DNA of 64,000 nt from Blastococcus saxobsidens DD2 (lineage in GTDB: Bacteria; Actinomycetota; Actinomycetes; Mycobacteriales; Geodermatophilaceae): assembly GCF_000284015.1 (NCBI RefSeq), contig NC_016943.1:1963541-2027540 (forward strand), read 5' to 3'. Shown here in pieces: positions 45,048 through 53,913 of this stretch; within the stretch, counting starts at the first letter, position 1, and each line of letters starts with the position of its first letter. The notes beneath the pieces are model-generated. The model made no database searches. It was not told the origin of the DNA and was given only the letters and a program-made list of their open reading frames with translations. The position numbers and the translations under genes were made by a program.

Positions 45048-45689
45048 CCCGTTCGCGGCAGTGGTTGCCGGCGCGCGCGGGCTTCCCGGGAGGATCGGTC
45101 CGCGGGCGCCGGCGTCGGCTGGCCAGGGCAGCGGTTCCCGGCGCCGCCCCGTGTCCCAGGAGGACGCGGGCGCGGCCCACATCCGTTGTGTGGGCGCGCC
45201 CGTACGCGGGCCGAGCCGCGCCCGGGGGGTGACGTCGCCGTGCGCGCTCCGGACGGCGCGATGCGGGCTCCGGACGGGATCGCGCCGGCTCTTACCGTTC
45301 CGCGAGGGCGTCGCTGAGGCCTGCGGCCCGGCCTTGACCGTCGCGCCGCGGTAGACCGGCTGGAAAAGGTGGCGGACCGTCGCAGGTCTGGGACGGGTCC
45401 CTGGAGACGTAGGTCTGCGGACGTCAGGGTCGCTCTGCACGGACGAACGAAGCCGGGCGCTCACCGCGCGACGCGGGTGTGCAGGAGCGACGGGTAGGCG
45501 CCCGCCATGACGTGACGCCGCGGCGGGGGAGTGCCGCAGACAGCAAGGGCTCGACGCCGGCGTGACGTCGACGCCTGGCGCTGGTCGCGACCCGGCGCCG
45601 CACCCAGCGGTCAACTGTCGCTCGCCAGGCCCTTCGCTGCCGACCAGTGGCGACCGGCGAACACCCATCCCGACGGCCCGACAACCGCG
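45048..45689. other. Long intergenic region without a supported gene
   Basis: About 640 bp between two terminators. All open frames are short or Arg/Pro/Ser-rich shadows, without ribosome binding sites. There is a local tandem of GCTCCGGACGG near 45245-45280. From memory this place in mycobacteria holds small membrane protein genes (Rv2197c and an MmpS protein), which I do not find here. A non-coding RNA cannot be excluded. Confidence 0.5.
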
Positions 45690-45720
45690 AAGGGCCCCGG
45701 TGATGTCCACCGGGGCCCTT
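45690..45720. terminator. Terminator of the ctaE-qcrCAB operon
   Basis: AAGGGCCCCGGTG (45690-45702) pairs with CACCGGGGCCCTT (45708-45720) around a 5-nt loop, 15 bp beyond the qcrB stop on the minus strand. Confidence 0.88.
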
Positions 45721-45735
45721 GCGTGCCGTGCTCGA

Positions 45736-47421
45736 TCAGTCGCGCGGATCCTGTGGACGGCCGCCGTCGGACGGGCGGCCACCCTCGGAAGGACGCCCCG
45801 ATGTGGTCAGCTCGCGGCCAGGCTCGCCGGACGACAGACCTCGGCCTTCTCGCTGCTGCTCGAGCTCGACCGCGGTCGGCTCCTCCGTGGGGGAGAAGAA
45901 ACCCCGGATCGCCCGACGGGCGCCACCGGCCTGGTTCATCCGCTTGGGGACCGGAGCGCCGCCGTACGCGAGCTGGCCGTGACCGTGCTCGTCCACCGGT
46001 CCGAGCGGCTGGTGGACCTCGATGAACTCGCCATGCGGGAGCCGGCGGATGACACCGGTCTCGATCCCGTGCTCGAGGACCTCGCGGTCGTGCTGCTGGA
46101 GGCCCAGGCAGATCCGGTAGGTGAGCACGTAGGCGATCGGCGGGAGCACGATCAGCCCGATCCGCCCGGCCCAGGTCATCGCGTTCAGGCTGATGTCGAA
46201 CTTGTCCGCGACGACGTCGTTGCCACCGGAGACCAGCAGCACGACGTAGAAGGTGATCGCCATCATGCCCAGTGACGTCCGCACCGGGACGTCCCGCGGT
46301 CGCTGGAGCAGGTGGTGCGACGCCGTGTCGCCGGTCAACTTGCGCTCGATCATCGGATACAGCAGCAGCAAGGTGAACAGGATCCCCGGCAGGACGAGCG
46401 TCGGCCAGAACAGCGCCGGGATCGTGTAGTCACCGGGGAGGTTGATGTCCCAGGCGGGGAAGAGCCGCGTCGACCCGTCGAGGAACATGACGTACCAGTC
46501 GGGCTGGGACGCGGCCGAGACCATGGCCGGGTTGTACGGGCCCCACAGCCAGACGGGGTTGATCTGCACCAGACCGCCGAGTGCGGCGCAGACACCGAAG
46601 ACGACGAAGAGCAGGCCGGTGGCCTTGCCGGCGAAGGTGGGGAAGAGGCGGTTGCCGACGACGTTGTGCTCGGTGCGGCCCGGGCCGGGGAACTGGGTGT
46701 GCTTCTGCTTCACGAGGATGAGCAGGTGCGCCGCGATGAGCGCCAGCAGGATCGCCGGGATGAGCAGCACGTGGATGATGTAGAAGCGGCCGATGATCAC
46801 CTCACCGACGAAGTCGCCACCGAACACCGCCCAGTGCGCCCACGTCCCGATGACGGGGATGGCCAGGATGATGGCGCTGATGATGCGCAGCCCGGTCCCC
46901 GACAGCAGGTCGTCGGGGAGGGTGTACCCGGTCGCGCCCTCGAGGAGCGCCAGGATCATCAGCAGCACGCCGATGATCCAGTTCGTCTCGCGGGGGCGCC
47001 GGAACGCGCCGGTGAAGAAGATGCGCAGCAGGTGGACGACGATCGAGGCCACGAACAGCAGTGCGGCCCAGTGGTGCAGCTGGCGCATGAAGAGCCCGCC
47101 GCGGACGTCGAAGGAGATGTCCAGCGTCGAGGCGTAGGCGATCGACATGTCCAGGCCGCGCAACGGGTCGTAGGACCCGTCGTAGACGACCTCGACCATC
47201 GACGCCTGGAAGAAGAACGTGAGGTAGGTGCCCGACAGCAGCAGGATGATGAAGCAGTAGAGGGCGATCTCCCCGAGCAGGAACGACCAGTGGTCGGGGA
47301 AGACCTTGTTGAGCGTGCGCCGGACGGGCCCGGCGACGATCAGGCGGTCGTCGATCTCGTACGCGGCCTTGCCGAGCTTCGTGGTCGGGGCGCCCGGCGC
47401 CGAGGCGGTGCGAGCTGCCAT
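45736..47421 (-). CDS. qcrB: Cytochrome bc1 complex cytochrome b subunit
   Basis: A 561-residue cytochrome b of the actinobacterial bcc complex, which oxidises menaquinol. The N-terminal heme domain shows [20 protein letters not shown] and WAHWAVFGG, and the quinol site region [20 protein letters not shown]. Eight or more spans cover residues about 40-430. The extended cytoplasmic C-terminus (about 460-561, with [15 protein letters not shown]) is typical of actinobacteria. The ATG at 47421 shares its first base with the last base of the qcrA stop, so translation is coupled. Last gene of ctaE-qcrC-qcrA-qcrB. Confidence 0.97.
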   Translation of the reverse strand: MAARTASAPGAPTTKLGKAAYEIDDRLIVAGPVRRTLNKVFPDHWSFLLGEIALYCFIILLLSGTYLTFFFQASMVEVVYDGSYDPLRGLDMSIAYASTLDISFDVRGGLFMRQLHHWAALLFVASIVVHLLRIFFTGAFRRPRETNWIIGVLLMILALLEGATGYTLPDDLLSGTGLRIISAIILAIPVIGTWAHWAVFGGDFVGEVIIGRFYIIHVLLIPAILLALIAAHLLILVKQKHTQFPGPGRTEHNVVGNRLFPTFAGKATGLLFVVFGVCAALGGLVQINPVWLWGPYNPAMVSAASQPDWYVMFLDGSTRLFPAWDINLPGDYTIPALFWPTLVLPGILFTLLLLYPMIERKLTGDTASHHLLQRPRDVPVRTSLGMMAITFYVVLLVSGGNDVVADKFDISLNAMTWAGRIGLIVLPPIAYVLTYRICLGLQQHDREVLEHGIETGVIRRLPHGEFIEVHQPLGPVDEHGHGQLAYGGAPVPKRMNQAGGARRAIRGFFSPTEEPTAVELEQQREGRGLSSGEPGRELTTSGRPSEGGRPSDGGRPQDPRD

Positions 47422-48533
47422 CAGATGCGCTCCCGGTTCCAGTAGGTCGGGCCGACAGGCTCAATGTAGTCGCTGCGGGCGACGAAGAATCCTTCGTCGT
47501 CGACAGTGATCGGGAGCTGCGGCAGCGAGCGGGTGGCCGGCCCGAAGACCGGCTTGGCGCCCTCGGTCACCAGGAACTGCGACTGGTGGCAGGGGCAGAG
47601 CAGCCGGCCGGTCTCCTGCTCGTACAGCGACACCGGGCAACCGGCGTGCGTGCAGATCTTGGAGTAGGCGACGTAGTCGCCGTACCCGAAGCCCGACTGA
47701 CCCGCACGAGGCCGGTTCTCCTCGGTCTGCTCGGGCCGGAGCCGGATGAGCATGGTGGCGGCGTCGGACTCGAAGTTGCCACCGGGCACGGCCGGGAAGA
47801 CCGTCTCCAGGGAGCCGGGCTGCTGGTCGCCGGGGCGGACCGGGGAGCCGTCGATGCGCAGCAGCCGGACGCCCTCGGCCCACGAGGTGCGGCCGAGCGG
47901 GTTGCCGGTGTTCGGGTTCTTGATCAGGCCACCGAGCGGGGCCAGCAGCATGACGCCGACGGCCGCGCCCATGAAACCCAACGATCGGGTGATCAGCTTG
48001 CGCCGGGGCAGCCCGCTGTTGTGGTAGCCACCCACCAGCGTGGCACCCGTGGTGACGCGGTCGAAATGCGAGCCGTCGTGCTTGTCCTGCACCGCGGTCT
48101 CGTGCGGCAGCAGCTTCTTGGTGTAGAGCACCAGGCCGACGCCCACCAGGGTGAGCGACAGACCCATGAACAGCCCCAGGAGCGGGGTGAACAGCGCGCT
48201 CCAGACAGTGCCGTCCTCCGCCCACGACCACTCGGGGAGGAACCATCCGGAGCCGATGTAGACCACCAGGAACAGCAGGGCGGAGACGCCCGCGAGGGCG
48301 AAGCTCCAGCCGACCTGGCGGACCGCCCGCTTCTCGAGGCGCGAACCGGGTTCGGGGCCCGGGTCGACGTGGAGGACCTCCACGCCGTCGTACCGGGCAC
48401 CGAGCAGGTCGAGGTCCTCGCGGCTCATGGCGGAGAGCTGCTCGGGGGTGTAGTCCTCGTCCGGGCCGCCGTGCAACGGCCCCTCGATGTCCGCGCCGCC
48501 GGTCGAGCCGGGGCGGGTGTCGCGCGTGCTCAC
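47421..48533 (-). CDS. qcrA: Rieske iron-sulfur subunit of the bc1 complex
   Basis: A 370-residue protein. The acidic N-terminus has [20 protein letters not shown], three membrane spans follow (about 75-95, 108-128 and 180-200; the third precedes the Rieske domain, as in other actinobacteria), and the cluster ligands lie in [12 protein letters not shown] and [11 protein letters not shown] linker of about 60 residues sits before the Rieske domain. The GTG at 48533 has GAGGAGGAA upstream. It accepts electrons from menaquinol and passes them to QcrC. It lies 73 bp after qcrC. Confidence 0.96.
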   Translation of the reverse strand: MSTRDTRPGSTGGADIEGPLHGGPDEDYTPEQLSAMSREDLDLLGARYDGVEVLHVDPGPEPGSRLEKRAVRQVGWSFALAGVSALLFLVVYIGSGWFLPEWSWAEDGTVWSALFTPLLGLFMGLSLTLVGVGLVLYTKKLLPHETAVQDKHDGSHFDRVTTGATLVGGYHNSGLPRRKLITRSLGFMGAAVGVMLLAPLGGLIKNPNTGNPLGRTSWAEGVRLLRIDGSPVRPGDQQPGSLETVFPAVPGGNFESDAATMLIRLRPEQTEENRPRAGQSGFGYGDYVAYSKICTHAGCPVSLYEQETGRLLCPCHQSQFLVTEGAKPVFGPATRSLPQLPITVDDEGFFVARSDYIEPVGPTYWNRERI

Positions 48534-48606
48534 GCTTCCTCCTCGCCGGCGGTCGTGAACAGCGACCGCGCAGCTGCCGTGTCGATCGATGAGCCCGCCA
48601 GCGTGC

Positions 48607-49449
48607 TCACGCCTTGCTCCCCATCCAGAAGATCCCGAACATCATGGCGCTGATCCCGACGACCCAGATGACCAGGCCCTCGGCGACCGGGCCCATGCGG
48701 CCGATGCCGGCACCGCCCGGGTCGGCCATGTTGTCGATCGTCTGGACGTAGGTGATGATCGCCCGCTTCTCCTCGGGGGTGAGCTGGTTGTCCCCGAACA
48801 CGGGCATGTTCGAGGGCCCGGAGAGCATCGCGGTGTAGATCTCCAGATCGTTCGAGCCCTCCAGGCTGGGCGCCGCCTTTCCGGAGGACAGGGCGCCGCC
48901 CTGACCGACGAAGTTGTGGCAGGACGAGCAGTTGAGCCGGAAGAGCTCACCGCCCTCGGCCAGGTCGCCGTTGCGGAGGTCGCCCGAGGGGAGGGTGGGG
49001 CCGCCGCCGTTGGCCTGGACGTAGGCCATCAGCTGGTCGATCTCCTCGTCGGAGAAGACCCTCGGCTTGTCCGGCGCGTCGGCCTCCTGGCGCACGAGCG
49101 GCATCCGCCCGGTGTGCACCTGGAAGTAGACCGAGGCCTCGCCGACGCCGATCAGCGACGGGCCCCGGTTCGGAACGCCCTCGAGGTTCTCGCCGTGGCA
49201 GCTGATGCAGCTGCGCTCGTACAGCTCGCGCCCGGCCGCCTCGGCGGCGGACTCGCTCGTGGTCTCGTCCGCGGCCTGGGCCGGGGCGAAGACGGAGTAC
49301 AGCGCGCCGGTCAGGACCAGCGAGGCCATCAGCCCGGCGACGTTGGCCAGGCGGCGGCGCTGCTTGGAACGGCGCCGTGCCCGGGCCCGGCCGACCGGGG
49401 AGCCGGCGTCGTCGAGCGGGGCTTCGGAGTGCGGGTTCGTGGTGGACAC
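48607..49449 (-). CDS. qcrC: Diheme cytochrome c subunit of the bc1 complex
   Basis: A 280-residue membrane-anchored cytochrome c with two heme sites, CISCH (81-85) and CSSCH (174-178), each in a domain of about 80 residues. Spans lie at the N-terminus (about 35-55, signal anchor) and the C-terminus (about 257-275, VIWVVGISAMMFGIFWMG). Two heme sites are the mark of the actinobacterial bcc complex, which passes electrons straight to CtaC without free cytochrome c. The GTG at 49449 is 7 bp after the ctaE stop, so the genes form one operon. Confidence 0.97.
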   Translation of the reverse strand: MSTTNPHSEAPLDDAGSPVGRARARRRSKQRRRLANVAGLMASLVLTGALYSVFAPAQAADETTSESAAEAAGRELYERSCISCHGENLEGVPNRGPSLIGVGEASVYFQVHTGRMPLVRQEADAPDKPRVFSDEEIDQLMAYVQANGGGPTLPSGDLRNGDLAEGGELFRLNCSSCHNFVGQGGALSSGKAAPSLEGSNDLEIYTAMLSGPSNMPVFGDNQLTPEEKRAIITYVQTIDNMADPGGAGIGRMGPVAEGLVIWVVGISAMMFGIFWMGSKA

Positions 49450-49456
49450 CGGTTCC

Positions 49457-50086
49457 CTAGCGGATCAGGTAGATCGTGGCGAAGAGCCCGACCCACACGA
49501 CATCGACGAAGTGCCAGTAGTAGGAGACCACGATCGCCGAGGTCGCCTGTGCCGGCGTGAAACGGCCCATGGTGGACCGGATGAGCACGTAGACGAAGGC
49601 GACGAGCCCACCGATGACGTGCAGGGCGTGGAAGCCCGTCGTGATGTAGAAGACCGAGCCGTACGTGGACGACGAGATGGTGGTGCCGTGCGCGACCAGC
49701 TCGCGGTACTCGTTCGCCTGTGCGAGCACGAAGACCAGGCCCATCACGAACGTGATGGTGAACCAGCGGCGCAGGCCGTAGACGTTCCCGTTCTCCGCCG
49801 CGAAGACACCGAACTGGCAGGTGACCGAGGAGAGCACGAGGATCACGGTGAAGAACGTGGCGTACGGCAGGTTCAGCTCGGTGGGTTCCGGCGGCCAGCC
49901 GCTCTCGGCGCCGGCCCGGGCTCGGGCGGTGAAGTACATGGCGAACAGGCCGGCGAAGAACATCAGCTCGCTGGCGAGCCAGATGATCGTGCCGACGCTG
50001 ACCATGTTCGGTCGGGTCAGGGAGTGCACCCGCGATGTGTCGAAGGTGCTGCTCGCGACGGGGGCCGTTGTCACGGGGCTCATCAT
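49457..50086 (-). CDS. ctaE: Cytochrome c oxidase subunit III
   Basis: A 209-residue protein with five membrane spans (about 32-52, 75-95, 108-127, 146-166 and 186-205). Family motifs are [36 protein letters not shown] and [20 protein letters not shown]. It is the first gene of the ctaE-qcrCAB operon, as in mycobacteria. Two adjacent ATGs at 50086 and 50083 are equal candidates and no strong ribosome binding site is visible. Confidence 0.96.
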   Translation of the reverse strand: MMSPVTTAPVASSTFDTSRVHSLTRPNMVSVGTIIWLASELMFFAGLFAMYFTARARAGAESGWPPEPTELNLPYATFFTVILVLSSVTCQFGVFAAENGNVYGLRRWFTITFVMGLVFVLAQANEYRELVAHGTTISSSTYGSVFYITTGFHALHVIGGLVAFVYVLIRSTMGRFTPAQATSAIVVSYYWHFVDVVWVGLFATIYLIR

Positions 50087-50207
50087 GGCACCGGCATGCC
50101 CCCGTCACGACCGCGGGTGCGGTGGGCGTGGCGTCACCGTGACCGGCTCGATACCGACTTGCCGGAGTTGGCCTGCGACAACGGCCCGGGGCACTAGGCT
50201 CGGCCAC

Positions 50208-50636
50208 GTGAGTGCTGCCGAGAACTCCGCCGCGCCGGCGACCGTGCTCCTCTACAGCCACCGTCCCGAGGTGCGCGACGCCGTCCGGACGGCGGTGGGC
50301 CGGCGTCCGGCCGCCGACGTGGGGCCGATCACCTGGCTGGAGTGCTCGTCCGGTGACGAGGTCGTCGCCGCCGTGGATGCCGGCGGCATCGACCTCTGCG
50401 TGCTCGACGGCGAGGCGCAACCCACCGGAGGCCTCGCGCTGACCCGGCAGCTGGAGGTCGAGGTCGCCGACCGGCCGGCGATCTGCGTGCTCATCGCCCG
50501 GCAGCCCGACCGCTGGCTGGCGCACTGGTCCCGGGCCGAGGCGACCCTCGCGTTCCCCGTCGACCCGCTGGTCGCCCCCGAGGTGGTGGCCGATCTCCTC
50601 CGCAGCCACGCGCGGCGCGCCGCGGTCGGCCCGTGA
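50208..50636 (+). CDS. Atypical receiver-like protein coupled to trpD
   Basis: A 142-residue protein with the alpha-beta pattern of a response-regulator receiver: [45 protein letters not shown] and ATLAFPVDP. The phospho-acceptor Asp is kept (in CVLDGEA), but the acidic pair near the N-terminus is replaced (YSHRP), and the Lys before the conserved Pro is lost (AFPVDP). It may thus be a pseudo-receiver. No output domain is present. TAGGCT ends 7 nt before the GTG at 50208. The stop overlaps the trpD start by 4 nt, so the two are coupled; why is unclear. Confidence 0.75.
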   Translation: MSAAENSAAPATVLLYSHRPEVRDAVRTAVGRRPAADVGPITWLECSSGDEVVAAVDAGGIDLCVLDGEAQPTGGLALTRQLEVEVADRPAICVLIARQPDRWLAHWSRAEATLAFPVDPLVAPEVVADLLRSHARRAAVGP

Positions 50637-51691
50637 CGCGGTCGGTGCCGTCCCCCGCACCGTCGTGGCCGGGGCTGCTCAACCGCCTCCTGGCCGGTCA
50701 GGACCTGTCCGCCGAGGACACGCGCTGGGCGATGCGTGAAGTGATGACCGGCGAGGCGACGCCGGCCCAGGTGGCGGGGTTCACCGTGGCCCTGCGCGCC
50801 AAGGGCGAGGCTCCTGAGGAGGTCGCAGGGCTGGCCACCGAGATGCTGGCCCAGGCGACGCCGGTCGAGCTGCCGCTGGACTGCGTCGACATCGTGGGCA
50901 CCGGCGGCGACGGAGCTCACACCGTGAACATCTCCACGATGGCCGCGGTGGTCACGGCTGCTGCCGGCGCGCCGGTGGCCAAGCACGGCAACCGCGCCGC
51001 GTCCTCGTCGTCGGGCGCGGCGGACGTGCTCGAGGCGCTGGGTGTGGTCATCGATCTGCCCGCGGCAGGTGTGGCGCACTGCGTCCGCGAGGCGGGCATC
51101 GGTTTCTTCTTCGCGCCGGTGTTCCACCCGGGCATGCGCTACGCCGGGCCCGCCCGGAGGGAGATGGGGATCGCCACCGTCTTCAACTTCCTGGGCCCGC
51201 TCACCAACCCTGCCCGGCCGGTCGCGGCGGCCATCGGCTGCGCCAACCTGCGGATGGCGCCGGTGCTGGCCGAGGTCCTGGCGGCGCGGGGAACCCGGGC
51301 GCTGGTCTTCCGTGGCGACGACGGCCTGGACGAGCTGACGACGGCCACGACCTCGGCGGTGTGGACGGTGCGGGACGGCGCGGTCGAGGCCGAGCGCCTG
51401 GACCCGTCGGCCCTGGGCATCGAGGTGCCCGGGCGCGATGCTCTGCGGGGCGGTGACGCGCGGGCCAACGCGGACGTGTTCCGTCGCGTGGTGGACGGTG
51501 AGCGCGGGCCGGTGCGGGACGCGGTGCTGCTCAATGCGGCGGCCGCCCTGGTGGCCTTCGACGAGCGGCCGGCACGGCTGCACGAGGCCCTCGCGGCAGG
51601 GTTGCAGAAGGCCGCCGCCGCAGTCGACGACGGTCGGGCGTCGGCCCTGCTGGACCGCTGGATCGACGTCAGCCGGGCCGCTCGGGGCTGA
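50633..51691 (+). CDS. trpD: Anthranilate phosphoribosyltransferase
   Basis: A 352-residue enzyme of tryptophan synthesis that joins anthranilate and PRPP. It has the PRPP loop [15 protein letters not shown], the anthranilate-site [15 protein letters not shown] and [22 protein letters not shown] and [10 protein letters not shown]. The GTG at 50633 overlaps the stop of the receiver-like gene. Other trp genes are not in the window, so this is an isolated trpD, as at the same place in mycobacteria (Rv2192c, from memory). Confidence 0.96.
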   Translation: MTRSVPSPAPSWPGLLNRLLAGQDLSAEDTRWAMREVMTGEATPAQVAGFTVALRAKGEAPEEVAGLATEMLAQATPVELPLDCVDIVGTGGDGAHTVNISTMAAVVTAAAGAPVAKHGNRAASSSSGAADVLEALGVVIDLPAAGVAHCVREAGIGFFFAPVFHPGMRYAGPARREMGIATVFNFLGPLTNPARPVAAAIGCANLRMAPVLAEVLAARGTRALVFRGDDGLDELTTATTSAVWTVRDGAVEAERLDPSALGIEVPGRDALRGGDARANADVFRRVVDGERGPVRDAVLLNAAAALVAFDERPARLHEALAAGLQKAAAAVDDGRASALLDRWIDVSRAARG

Positions 51692-51710
51692 CGGAGGACC
51701 GGACGCCGCT

Positions 51711-51998
51711 TCAGTCGGCGCTGTCGACGCCGATGGAGAACGCGGCCTCCAGATCGTGCCGCGAGAAGGCGCGGAAGGCGATGTGCGTGTCGGTGTCCAC
51801 CACGCCCGGCACCTTGTTGATGCGGCCGGCGATGACCTCGGCGACCTGCTCGAACTCGCGGACGCGGACGATGGCGATCAGATCGGCATCACCGGCGACG
51901 GAGTAGACCTCGCTGACTCCGTCGAGCTCGGCGACGGCCTGCGCGACCTCCGCGATCGAGTCGGTGCTGGCGTCGATCATCACGATGGCGGTGATCAC
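51711..51998 (-). CDS. Lrp/AsnC ligand-binding protein without HTH
   Basis: A 95-residue RAM-domain protein: MITAIVMIDASTDSIAEVAQ, VSEVYSVAGDADLIAIVRV, then VPGVVDTDTHIAFRAF. It corresponds to the effector-binding half of an Lrp/AsnC regulator and has no helix-turn-helix, so it would bind amino acids or form octamers but not DNA alone. The GTG at 51998 overlaps the preceding nuclease stop by 4 nt, and TAGCAT lies 7 nt upstream inside that gene. It can thus be made by coupling or from its own leaderless RNA. It is convergent with trpD, 19 bp away. Confidence 0.85.
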   Translation of the reverse strand: MITAIVMIDASTDSIAEVAQAVAELDGVSEVYSVAGDADLIAIVRVREFEQVAEVIAGRINKVPGVVDTDTHIAFRAFSRHDLEAAFSIGVDSAD

Positions 51999-53776
51999 GC
52001 CGAGGATGCTATCCGTTCCGGCCGCGCGCGGGTGCCCAGCGACCGACCGTCGGCGAACGGGTCGCGGGCGTCGCGGCCGGTCTCCACGCGCGCGAGGAAG
52101 CCGCTGTAGGCGCCGGTGCCGGGTGCGGGGCTGGCCAGCGTCCCGGTGAGCTGCACCAGGCGGGTGCCGGGCTTCTCCAGCCAGCGGAGCACCAGTTCGG
52201 TCTCGTCCACCGACGTGGTCCGTTCGCCGTCCGCCCCGGCCACCGTCTCCGCCGTCGCCAGCAGCACCGGGAGGACGCTCCGGACCGTGGTCCCCCGGGG
52301 GGCGTTGCCGGCGGCCGCCAACCGTCCCAGCCGGACGACCGACAGCTCCCAGCCGCCGTCACCGTCGGGACGGGCCAGCACCAGCTCCGGGACGGCGGCC
52401 AGGGACGCCAGCCGCTGCCGCCGCCGCACGGCGCGGACGAGGACCGCGATCCGGTCGCGCAGCACGGCGGCGTCCTCGTACCGTTCCTCCCCGGCGAGCC
52501 GGTCCACCCGCGCGATCAGCGGGGCGAGCAGCGGCTGCGGATCGGAGGTGACCGCGGCGGCGAAGACGCCGGCGGCATCGGCGTACTCCAGGACCGACTG
52601 CGCGCCGGTGCACGGCGCACCGCAGCGGCCCATGCCGGCCAGCGCGCAGGCGCTGATCGGGGTCCGGGGGGACAGCCGCGCGGTGCACTGCCGCAACGGC
52701 AGGGCCTCGTGCACGGCGGCCACGGCCGCATCGGCCGCCCGGCGGTCGGGGAACGGCCCCAGGAACACCCCGGCGTCGGGTCGTACCCGCCGCACGACCG
52801 ACAACCGCGGGAAGGGCTCCTCGGTGAGCCGGACCCACAGTGCCCGCTCCGGGAAGCGGGAGCGGCGGTTGTACCGGGGCTTGTGCTGGGCGATCAGCCG
52901 GAGCTCGCGGACGGCCGCCTCAAGGGCGTGCGCGCAGGGAACGGCGTCCACCCGCTGGGCCAGGGCCACCATCTCGGTGATCCGGCTCCGCTGCTCCCCG
53001 GAGGTGAAGTAGCTGCGGACCCGGCTGCGCAGGTCGGTGGAGGTGCCGACGTAGAGCGGCTCGTCGCGGGGCCCGCGGAAGAGGTAGACACCGGGGCCGT
53101 GGGGGACGCCGTCGGCCAGGTCCCGCTTGCGCCGGCGCTCGGGGTCGACCTGACGGGTCAGCCCGGTGAGCTCCTCGAGCGTGGTGACCCCGAGCGGGCC
53201 GAGCCGCTCGAAGAGGCCGTGCAGGACGTCGACGGTGGCACGGGCGTCGTCGAGCGCCCGGTGGGTCGGCGAGGTGGTGGCGGAGAAGTACGGGGCGAGG
53301 GTGGCGAGTTTGCAGTTCGGGACCTCGTCGCGGCTGAGCAGCCGGCGGGCCAGGACGGCGGTGTCCACCGAGGCCGCAGCCGGCCAGGCCAGCCCGTTCT
53401 CCGCGCAGGCGGCCTTGAGGAACCCGAGGTCGAACGGTGCGTTGTGCGCCACCAGCACCGCGCCGCGGGCGAACTCGAGGAAGGACGGCAGGACCGAACC
53501 GATGCGCGGCGCCGCCGCGACCATGGAGGACGTGATCCCGGTGAGCACGCTGATGTACGGGGGGATCGCGTGGCCGGGGTCGACCAGGGTCTGGAACTCG
53601 CCGAGCACCTGGCCGCCGCGGACCTTCACCGCCCCGATCTCGGTGATCGCGCTGTCCTTGGGGGAGCCACCGGTGGTCTCCAGGTCGACGACGACGAAGG
53701 TGACCTGCGCGAGCGGCGTGCCGACCTCGTCGATGGTGACCTGCTGGTAGCGCGGTGATGCGGGGGAGGGTGGCAC
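51995..53776 (-). CDS. DEDDh exonuclease fused to a UvrC-like GIY-YIG nuclease
   Basis: A 593-residue two-nuclease protein. Residues about 25-190 are a DnaQ-type 3'-5' exonuclease with DLETTGG, HNAPFDLGFL and HRALDDARATVD. Residues about 215-300 are a GIY-YIG domain (GPGVYLFRG, PLYVGTSTDLRSRVRSYF), followed by a UvrC-like middle with a Cys cluster (CALAGMGRCGAPC) and a UVR-type helix (EERYEDAAVLRDRI). It lacks the UvrC C-terminal RNase H-like and HhH parts. Such fusions are a known actinobacterial family (Rv2191 from memory) related to Cho, with presumed repair function. The GTG at 53776 follows TAGCGT by 7 nt. Confidence 0.92.
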   Translation of the reverse strand: MPPSPASPRYQQVTIDEVGTPLAQVTFVVVDLETTGGSPKDSAITEIGAVKVRGGQVLGEFQTLVDPGHAIPPYISVLTGITSSMVAAAPRIGSVLPSFLEFARGAVLVAHNAPFDLGFLKAACAENGLAWPAAASVDTAVLARRLLSRDEVPNCKLATLAPYFSATTSPTHRALDDARATVDVLHGLFERLGPLGVTTLEELTGLTRQVDPERRRKRDLADGVPHGPGVYLFRGPRDEPLYVGTSTDLRSRVRSYFTSGEQRSRITEMVALAQRVDAVPCAHALEAAVRELRLIAQHKPRYNRRSRFPERALWVRLTEEPFPRLSVVRRVRPDAGVFLGPFPDRRAADAAVAAVHEALPLRQCTARLSPRTPISACALAGMGRCGAPCTGAQSVLEYADAAGVFAAAVTSDPQPLLAPLIARVDRLAGEERYEDAAVLRDRIAVLVRAVRRRQRLASLAAVPELVLARPDGDGGWELSVVRLGRLAAAGNAPRGTTVRSVLPVLLATAETVAGADGERTTSVDETELVLRWLEKPGTRLVQLTGTLASPAPGTGAYSGFLARVETGRDARDPFADGRSLGTRARPERIASSA

Positions 53777-53913
53777 GGGGCGGACGCTAGGTCGGGGTGC
53801 TGACAGTCGGGGGGACGCGCGCCGTCGGGGCCGGCGCCGACGACCCCCCGACCGGGCGGTTCCGGGCACCGCGCGGGCCTTTCACCTGGCGTTTCCCGCC
53901 TCGGGACGACACC

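Noticed and set aside
45061-45682. Several plus-strand frames in the ctaF-qcrB gap
   Set aside because: Composition is Arg/Pro/Ser-rich, they overlap each other and none has a start signal.
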